This document shows positions 59,207 to 64,000 of a stretch of DNA of 64,000 nucleotides, piece by piece; the first letter of the stretch is position 1; each line of letters opens with the position of its first letter. This stretch comes from Natronosporangium hydrolyticum (GTDB lineage Bacteria; Actinomycetota; Actinomycetes; Mycobacteriales; Micromonosporaceae), in NCBI RefSeq assembly GCF_016925615.1, contig NZ_CP070499.1, forward strand, positions 1,984,001-2,048,000, in the 5' to 3' direction. The notes beneath the pieces were generated by a model. It was not told the origin of the DNA. It was given only the letters and a program-made list of their open reading frames with translations, and did no database searches. The position numbers were made by a program, and so were the translations under genes.

Positions 59207-60175
59207 ATGACGACCTACGGATACTCGCTGCTGTCTGAACAGGCGCCACCGGACCAGTTGGTCGCCGATGCCGCGCGTGCCGAGGAGGCAGGGTTCGACT
59301 TCGCCACCGTCTCCGACCACTATTACCCATGGCTCACCGCGCAGGGCCATTCGCCGTACGCGTGGTCGGTGCTGGGCGCGGTCGCCCAGGCCACCCAACA
59401 ACTGCGGCTGATGTCGTTCGTAACGTGTCCGATCCGGCGGTATCACCCGGCGGTGGTGGCGCAGAAGGCGGCGACGATGGGGGTGCTCTCCGGCGGTAGG
59501 TTCACCCTCGGACTTGGGGCCGGTGAGAACCTCAACGAACGGGTGGTGGGGGCCTGGCCGGCAGTGGCCCACCGGCACCAGATGTTCGAAGAATCCCTTG
59601 AGATCATCCGGTCGCTGCTGGACGGCGACTCGATCAGCTTCAACGGCGACTACTACGACGTGGGTGGCGCCGAATTGTTCGACCTGCCGGAGGCCACCGT
59701 TCCGGTCGCGGTGGCCGTCTCCGGCCCGCACTCCTGTGCGCTGGCGGGCGAGTACGGCGAAGCCATGGTGGCCACCCACCCCGACCCGGACTTGGTCCGG
59801 ATGTTCACCGAAGCCGGCGGCGAGGGTGGTCGGCGATACTGTCAGGTGCCGGTCTCCTACGGCCCGGACGAGCAAGAATGCCGTCGGGTGGCCCGGGACC
59901 AGTTCCGGTGGGCGGCGCTGGGCTGGAAGGCGCTCTCCGAGTTGCCGGACCCGCCGGCCTTCGAGACCGCCACGCAGTATGTGCGGGAGGAGGATGTGGC
60001 CGCCATCATCCCGTGCGGACCGGACCTGGACCAGCATGTGGCGGCGGTCGCGAAGTTCCGCGACGCCGGATTCACCGACATCGCCCTGGTGCAGGTCGGG
60101 GGCGACCGGCAACGGGAGTTCCTGCCGTGGGCCGCCGAGACCCTGCTGCCGGCGCTACGTAACCTCGATGACTAG
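59207..60175 (+). CDS. F420-dependent LLM-class oxidoreductase (TIGR03557 type)
   Basis: 322 residues in the luciferase-like barrel. MTTYGYSLLSEQAPPDQL at the start, DFATVSDHYYPWLTAQGHSPYAWSVLGA and GRFTLGLGAGENLNERVVG are characteristic of the F420 subgroup related to glucose-6-phosphate dehydrogenase Fgd. The substrate is unknown. The ATG at 59207 is chosen; an in-frame upstream extension is not family-like. It is a stand-alone gene after the xylanase terminator. Confidence 0.92.
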   Translation: MTTYGYSLLSEQAPPDQLVADAARAEEAGFDFATVSDHYYPWLTAQGHSPYAWSVLGAVAQATQQLRLMSFVTCPIRRYHPAVVAQKAATMGVLSGGRFTLGLGAGENLNERVVGAWPAVAHRHQMFEESLEIIRSLLDGDSISFNGDYYDVGGAELFDLPEATVPVAVAVSGPHSCALAGEYGEAMVATHPDPDLVRMFTEAGGEGGRRYCQVPVSYGPDEQECRRVARDQFRWAALGWKALSELPDPPAFETATQYVREEDVAAIIPCGPDLDQHVAAVAKFRDAGFTDIALVQVGGDRQREFLPWAAETLLPALRNLDD

Positions 60176-60239
60176 CGGGCCACAGCTCTAGTCGAGGGTT
60201 GCACAGGCGTTCGGTTCGGTGGCCTCGGACGCCAACCGC

Positions 60240-61448
60240 TCACCAGTCGGGTGGTAGCCATACCGACCGTCCCACTCGCCTCGCCTCGGCGAGAATTCGC
60301 GAGCCGTGACTCTCCCAAAGACCCCGCAGCCGTGAGGTTATGACCACTAGGTCGACTGATTCGTCGGGCAACGGGGTTCGGATCCCGACTGCCCGTTGCC
60401 GCGCGTTCCGTTGGGAAGCGTCGCGATCAACGTACTCCGGGTCGAAATCAAATAAAGAGTGCGGTTGCGGCGACTCTGGCCGCCAGTCACCGCAGCCGAA
60501 GACAGCAGCGCTGCCCCCTGTCGACAGCGTCTGCAGGGCCGTGCGTATTTCGTCCGCAACCGTCAGGTTACGAGCCGTCCGCGTCCACTCCTGGAGCGCC
60601 TCGTACTCGTCGTCCAATGACCACGAATAGTAGTCGAGATCCCAGGCCCAATAAAGTTCCAGGATTGGATCGCGGTGTTTGAGTAGGAACTTGATAATAT
60701 TGCGGCTATTGCTTGCTTGGTTGGCTTTCCGGTCACGCTCGTGCGGAAACTCGATGCCCCATGCATCGCGACTCACGGTGAACCGGGTTCCTTGCTTGTG
60801 TAGCCGATATCCGAGCTCTAGGTCCTCCATTCCCCAGTCGCAGAAGTCCTCATCGAAGCCTCCCGCGGACCAGAAGTCAGCAGATTGAATCGAGAAGTTC
60901 AGCGACCACAGGAGTAACCACGGCACCGCATAACGGTTGACGTCGAATCCGACGGGCCCAAACAGAAAATGCCGAGAATCGTGGAATGACCAATTCTCGA
61001 GAAACCGACTGCGAACCTCTTGCGGGGTCAGCTTGGTCATGCTTTGCGCGAGACCGGTCAGTTTCGTATCAGACTGTGACCCATACGTGTATCCGATGAT
61101 CGTGTGCCGGTGCTCGGCTGCTCTAGCATGACCACCGACCAGACCAGGAGCGGCTTGGACACCGGTATCCAAAAACACCAGAATCGGCGCGTCCGCCAAC
61201 CTGGCACCGGCATTTCGCGCCGCTGCAGCACGGAAGCCCAGGTCATCCTGAAAGGTGTATTTGAGGCGCAAGCGATGGTCAAAAGAACGGACCACATCGG
61301 AGGTGCCGTCACTCGATCCGTCATCAGCAACGATGACCTCGAAGTCCTCGGTAGGGAGAGTCTGGTCCGACAGGCTCGTGAGCGTCAGCCGAAGCATATC
61401 TTCGCGGTTGTAGGTCGGGACCACAACAGACACCTTGGGCTCTTTCAT
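60240..61448 (-). CDS. GT2 glycosyltransferase with C-terminal Rossmann-like extension
   Basis: 402 residues. The N-terminal GT2 domain has SVVVPTYNREDML, VIVADDGSSDGT and VFLDTGVQ in place of the usual DxD. The galactosyltransferase-like acceptor region is FWSAGGFDEDFCDWGMEDLELGYRL (residues about 205-230). The last 110 residues (AAVFGCGDWRP, TPLPDESVDLVVITSRLRGLW) resemble part of a SAM-methyltransferase fold. GC content is visibly lower than that of its neighbours, suggesting recent acquisition. GGAGG precedes the ATG; no other glycan gene is adjacent. Confidence 0.85.
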   Translation of the reverse strand: MKEPKVSVVVPTYNREDMLRLTLTSLSDQTLPTEDFEVIVADDGSSDGTSDVVRSFDHRLRLKYTFQDDLGFRAAAARNAGARLADAPILVFLDTGVQAAPGLVGGHARAAEHRHTIIGYTYGSQSDTKLTGLAQSMTKLTPQEVRSRFLENWSFHDSRHFLFGPVGFDVNRYAVPWLLLWSLNFSIQSADFWSAGGFDEDFCDWGMEDLELGYRLHKQGTRFTVSRDAWGIEFPHERDRKANQASNSRNIIKFLLKHRDPILELYWAWDLDYYSWSLDDEYEALQEWTRTARNLTVADEIRTALQTLSTGGSAAVFGCGDWRPESPQPHSLFDFDPEYVDRDASQRNARQRAVGIRTPLPDESVDLVVITSRLRGLWESHGSRILAEARRVGRSVWLPPDW

Positions 61449-61611
61449 CAAACCGACCTCCAGCCTGAATGCGCGGGTTCGACTCAGGCCTTGGCCACCG
61501 CCTCACCCTCCTCACGCAGCGTGTGTGGGTTAGCGCGGAGTCTACCTCGGACTCACCTCGGAGGCAGCCCGGAGTGCGGCCACAGGGGGCGGTCGGCCGA
61601 TCTGGTCGCGG

Positions 61612-62262
61612 TCACCAGCCGCGGGCGCGCCACTCCGGGATCGCAGCGCGTTCGAAGCCGAGGGTGCTGTCGTTGCCGTGGCCAGGGTAGAACCACGTAT
61701 CGTCCGGCAACCGGCCGAAGATCTTGGCTTCGAGGTCGTCCATGAGGGTTTCGAAGTCGGTGGAGTTTGTTGTCCGACCAGGACCCCCGGGGAAGAGGGA
61801 GTCGCCGGTGAACAGGTGCGCTACCCCGGCCGGATCCTGATAGAGCAGGGCGATCGAGCCGGGGGTGTGGCCCACCAGGTGGATAACCTCCAGCGAGCAC
61901 TCGCCCACGCGTACGGTGTCGCCGGCGGAGACCGTTCGAGTCACCGCCGGGAGCGGGTCGGCGTCGGCTGGATGGGCGACCGAGTCGGCGCCGGTGGCTT
62001 GCAGTACCTCGGAGAGGGCCAGCCAGTGATCCTGGTGGCGGTGAGTGGTCACGACCGTGTCGAGGCCGCCGTCGCCGACCAGGCTCAACAGCTGGTCGGC
62101 GTCGTTGGCCGCGTCGACTAGTAGTTGCTGGCCGGTTTGTCGGCAGCGCAGCAGGTAGGCGTTGTTGTCCATCGGGCCGACCGAGAGCTTGCTGATGGTC
62201 AGGTCGGGCAGCTCGCGCACGGCCGCCGGACCGCCGGGGGTTACCGCTCCGCTGTAGTCCAT
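61612..62262 (-). CDS. MBL-fold metallohydrolase
   Basis: 216 residues. The zinc motif THRHQDHW (the family's HxHxDH), LVGHTPGSIALLY and FTGDSLFPGGPGRT, and FYPGHG near the end match the glyoxalase II/hydroxyacylglutathione-hydrolase-like branch. The exact thioester substrate is unknown; actinomycetes use mycothiol. TAGGGT lies seven bases ahead of the ATG. Confidence 0.93.
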   Translation of the reverse strand: MDYSGAVTPGGPAAVRELPDLTISKLSVGPMDNNAYLLRCRQTGQQLLVDAANDADQLLSLVGDGGLDTVVTTHRHQDHWLALSEVLQATGADSVAHPADADPLPAVTRTVSAGDTVRVGECSLEVIHLVGHTPGSIALLYQDPAGVAHLFTGDSLFPGGPGRTTNSTDFETLMDDLEAKIFGRLPDDTWFYPGHGNDSTLGFERAAIPEWRARGW

Positions 62263-62385
62263 GCGGCCGACCCTAGCCGCCCCACCCCGGCCGGAGCGAG
62301 CAGCCGATAGGCGTAGCAGCGACCAGCCAGGAGGGTCGGTGGGGTTGAATTTGTGGCGGTACCGTTCTCCGACGACGATGGGTGG

Positions 62386-62943
62386 ATGGACTACGAGGTG
62401 CGGCGGGTGACACCCGCCGACTGGCTGGCGTTTCGAGAGCTGCGGCTGGAGGCGTTGCAGGACTCACCCCTCGCCTTCACCGAGCAGTACGCCGAGGCGA
62501 GGATGCGCTCGGATGCGCAGTGGCGGCAGCGGGTCACGTCGGCGGCGAGTGGCGGCGAGGGGTGCCTGCTGGTGGCTGAGCGGGACGGTCGGCTGGTGGC
62601 GACCGTCGGCGGATTCGTGGAGCAGGAGATCACCGAGCAGATTTCGGTGATGGTGGTCGGGGTGTATGCGAGCCCTGGGCACCGGGGCTCCGGGGTCGCC
62701 GAACCGCTCTTGACGGGCGTGGTCGACTGGGCGACCGCCGAAGCGGGCGCGGAGCGGATTCGGCTGTTCGTGTTGGCGGAGAACGAACGGGCGCAAGCCT
62801 TCTATCGACGGTGCGGGTTCGTCGCCACCGGTGGCACCATGCGTTACCCGCCCGACCCGCGCTATCTGGAGTTGGAGATGGCGTACCGCGCGAGCGGCTC
62901 GCCGTCAGCGCCATCCCCACTGCTGCCGCCAGCGACCGGATGA
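62386..62943 (+). CDS. GNAT-family N-acetyltransferase
   Basis: 185 residues. DYEVRRVTPADWLAFRELRLEAL is a typical start, VVGVYASPGHRGSGVAEPLL holds the acetyl-CoA loop (R/Q-x-x-G-x-G/A), and FVLAENERAQAFYRRCGF is the last conserved strand-helix. The acceptor is unknown. The ATG at 62386 is preferred on family length; a GTG at 62353 would add 11 residues. Confidence 0.88.
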   Translation: MDYEVRRVTPADWLAFRELRLEALQDSPLAFTEQYAEARMRSDAQWRQRVTSAASGGEGCLLVAERDGRLVATVGGFVEQEITEQISVMVVGVYASPGHRGSGVAEPLLTGVVDWATAEAGAERIRLFVLAENERAQAFYRRCGFVATGGTMRYPPDPRYLELEMAYRASGSPSAPSPLLPPATG

Positions 62944-63007
62944 CCCTGGCTTCTATCGAAAGACATCGTAACCTAGCAGAGTTCGGCCTCGGCCTTATCC
63001 TGGTGCG

Positions 63008-63718
63008 ATGACGGAGATTAAGGACAGCGAAGCCCCGATGTACGACGCGTTCGCCGCGGGCTTTCTGGAGCATGCCCGGGATGGTGCCTGTAACGCCCAT
63101 TACGATCGGCCGGCGGTGCTTGCGGCGCTCGGTCCGGTGGCCGGCCTGACGGTGTTGGATTTGGGCTGCGGTCCCGGTCTCTACGCCGCGGAGCTACTGG
63201 CGCGCGGTGCCGCCCGGGTGGTGGGGGTGGACGTCAGCCCCGAGATGGTTCGGCTGGCTCGGGCGGAGGTGGCTACCGACGCCGCGACCTTCCACTGCCA
63301 GGACCTGCAGTCGCCGCTGTCCTGGGCGGCTGACGGCGAGTTCGACGCGGCGGTGATGCCGCTAGTGATCCACCATCTCGACGACCGGGTGGCGGCGCTG
63401 CGGGAGGCGGCCCGGGCGCTGCGGCCCGGCGGCCGGTTGGTGGTCTCCACGGCTCACCCGGTCCACGACTGGCTCCGGCAGGGTGGCAGCTACTTCGCGG
63501 TGCGCCGGATCGAGGAGGAGTGGAACAGCAGCTGGCAGGTCGCGTACTGGCAGCAGCCGCTCTCGGCGACCTGCGCCGAGTTCGCCGCCGCCGGGTTCCT
63601 GATCGAAGGGATCCAGGAGCCGGCGCCGGCGGCGGCGCTGCGGGGGCGCTACCCGGAGCTCGCCGAGGAGCTGGCCAACCGGCCCGTCTTCGTGGTCTTC
63701 GCGTTACGCAAGGCCTGA
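63008..63718 (+). CDS. Class I SAM-dependent methyltransferase
   Basis: 236 residues. Motif I LDLGCGPGLYAAELL (about 39-53), the acidic end of strand 2 VVGVDVSPEMVRLA, and the later FDAAVMPLVIHHLDD and LRPGGRLVVSTAHP are standard for the Methyltransf_11/25 group. The substrate is unknown. TATCCT lies six bases before the ATG. Confidence 0.92.
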   Translation: MTEIKDSEAPMYDAFAAGFLEHARDGACNAHYDRPAVLAALGPVAGLTVLDLGCGPGLYAAELLARGAARVVGVDVSPEMVRLARAEVATDAATFHCQDLQSPLSWAADGEFDAAVMPLVIHHLDDRVAALREAARALRPGGRLVVSTAHPVHDWLRQGGSYFAVRRIEEEWNSSWQVAYWQQPLSATCAEFAAAGFLIEGIQEPAPAAALRGRYPELAEELANRPVFVVFALRKA

Positions 63719-63791
63719 CCCGAGGTCCGCCGCCGCGTGGCCGCGGGGGAGGATCACCATGGCCCCGCCCACTACAAAGAGGAGCGACCAC

Positions 63792-64000
63792 CATGGCTGG
63801 CGAGAAGGTGACCCTGACCCACGGCGACCACCCGGGCGTTCGCATCCTGGCCCTCACCGACCCGGACCGGCGTAACGCCATCGGCCCGCAGCTGCGCGAC
63901 GAGCTAGCCGCCGCGGTCGCCGCGGTCGCCGCCGACGGTGAGGCGCGAGCGCTGGTGGTCACCGGGGCCGGTCGGGCCTTCTGCGCCGGGGCCGACCTGC
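63792..64000 (+). CDS. Enoyl-CoA hydratase/isomerase family protein (3' truncated by window end)
   Basis: Only the first 69 codons are visible. LALTDPDRRNAIGPQLRDEL and ALVVTGAGRAFCAGADL are the first conserved strand-helix and the oxyanion-hole loop of the crotonase fold. GAGGAG precedes the ATG. The gene continues beyond the window, so the C-terminus and the catalytic Glu residues cannot be checked. Confidence 0.9.

Noticed and set aside
61470-61490. T-arm-like GCGGGTTCGACTC segment as a tRNA fragment or attachment site
   Set aside because: The complementary stem is missing and no acceptor or anticodon arm is nearby.

Overview
The window is about 70% GC, with GTG/TTG starts, ATGA gene overlaps and -10-like hexamers sitting right in front of start codons. 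The order hisF ... hisI - trpEG - Trp membrane protein - trpC - trpB - trpA - lgt - gltB - gltD - pyk - acyl-CoA thioesterase points to an actinomycete chromosome, most probably Micromonosporaceae (a judgement from synteny; no search was run). No phage, IS element, CRISPR array or rRNA was seen. The only tRNA is selenocysteine tRNA.

Layout. 1-5.5 kb: a 5'-truncated AAA ATPase/PD-(D/E)XK protein, hisF, a membrane protein with a decayed paralogue scrap beside it, and a FadD15-type acyl-CoA ligase. 5.8-11.5 kb: a heterodimeric ABC exporter with one degenerate ATP site, then an ABC-2 drug-type exporter operon with its TetR regulator. 11.7-13.6 kb: a long acidic low-complexity protein and hisI. 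14-20.4 kb: a DUF1349 protein and a fused anthranilate synthase TrpEG on the minus strand, divergent from the Trp membrane protein/trpCBA. 20.4-29.4 kb: NUDIX, lgt, an FAD monooxygenase and gltBD. 29.4-34.6 kb: TetR with a DrrAB-type exporter and a twin-palindrome operator, then pyk and the thioesterase. 34.7-38.3 kb: a small membrane protein, a VapBC-like pair whose toxin has an in-frame TGA, two divergent MarR genes with paired operators, and a PLP decarboxylase.

38.3-55.7 kb: an S9 peptidase, then a sugar locus: GH3-lacI with three LacI-type boxes, a ROK regulator, a CUT1-type sugar ABC system (lipoprotein and two permeases, no ATPase), GH31 of alpha-xylosidase type and GH42 beta-galactosidase. 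One 25-bp motif (TTTGTT-N13-AACTAA) occurs in front of the transporter and between GH31 and GH42. The enzyme set matches trimming of xyloglucan-like oligosaccharides. selA and divergent tRNA-Sec sit inside this locus.

55.7-64 kb: an AbiEii-like nucleotidyltransferase/HTH pair, a TPR-glycerophosphodiesterase, a Tat-exported GH11 xylanase with palindromes upstream, an F420-type oxidoreductase, a lower-GC GT2 glycosyltransferase with an extra C-terminal domain, an MBL hydrolase, a GNAT acetyltransferase, a SAM methyltransferase and the start of an enoyl-CoA hydratase. Genome-style features worth noting are a TGATCATGG-cored intergenic inverted-repeat family (three copies) and an apparently high share of leaderless genes.
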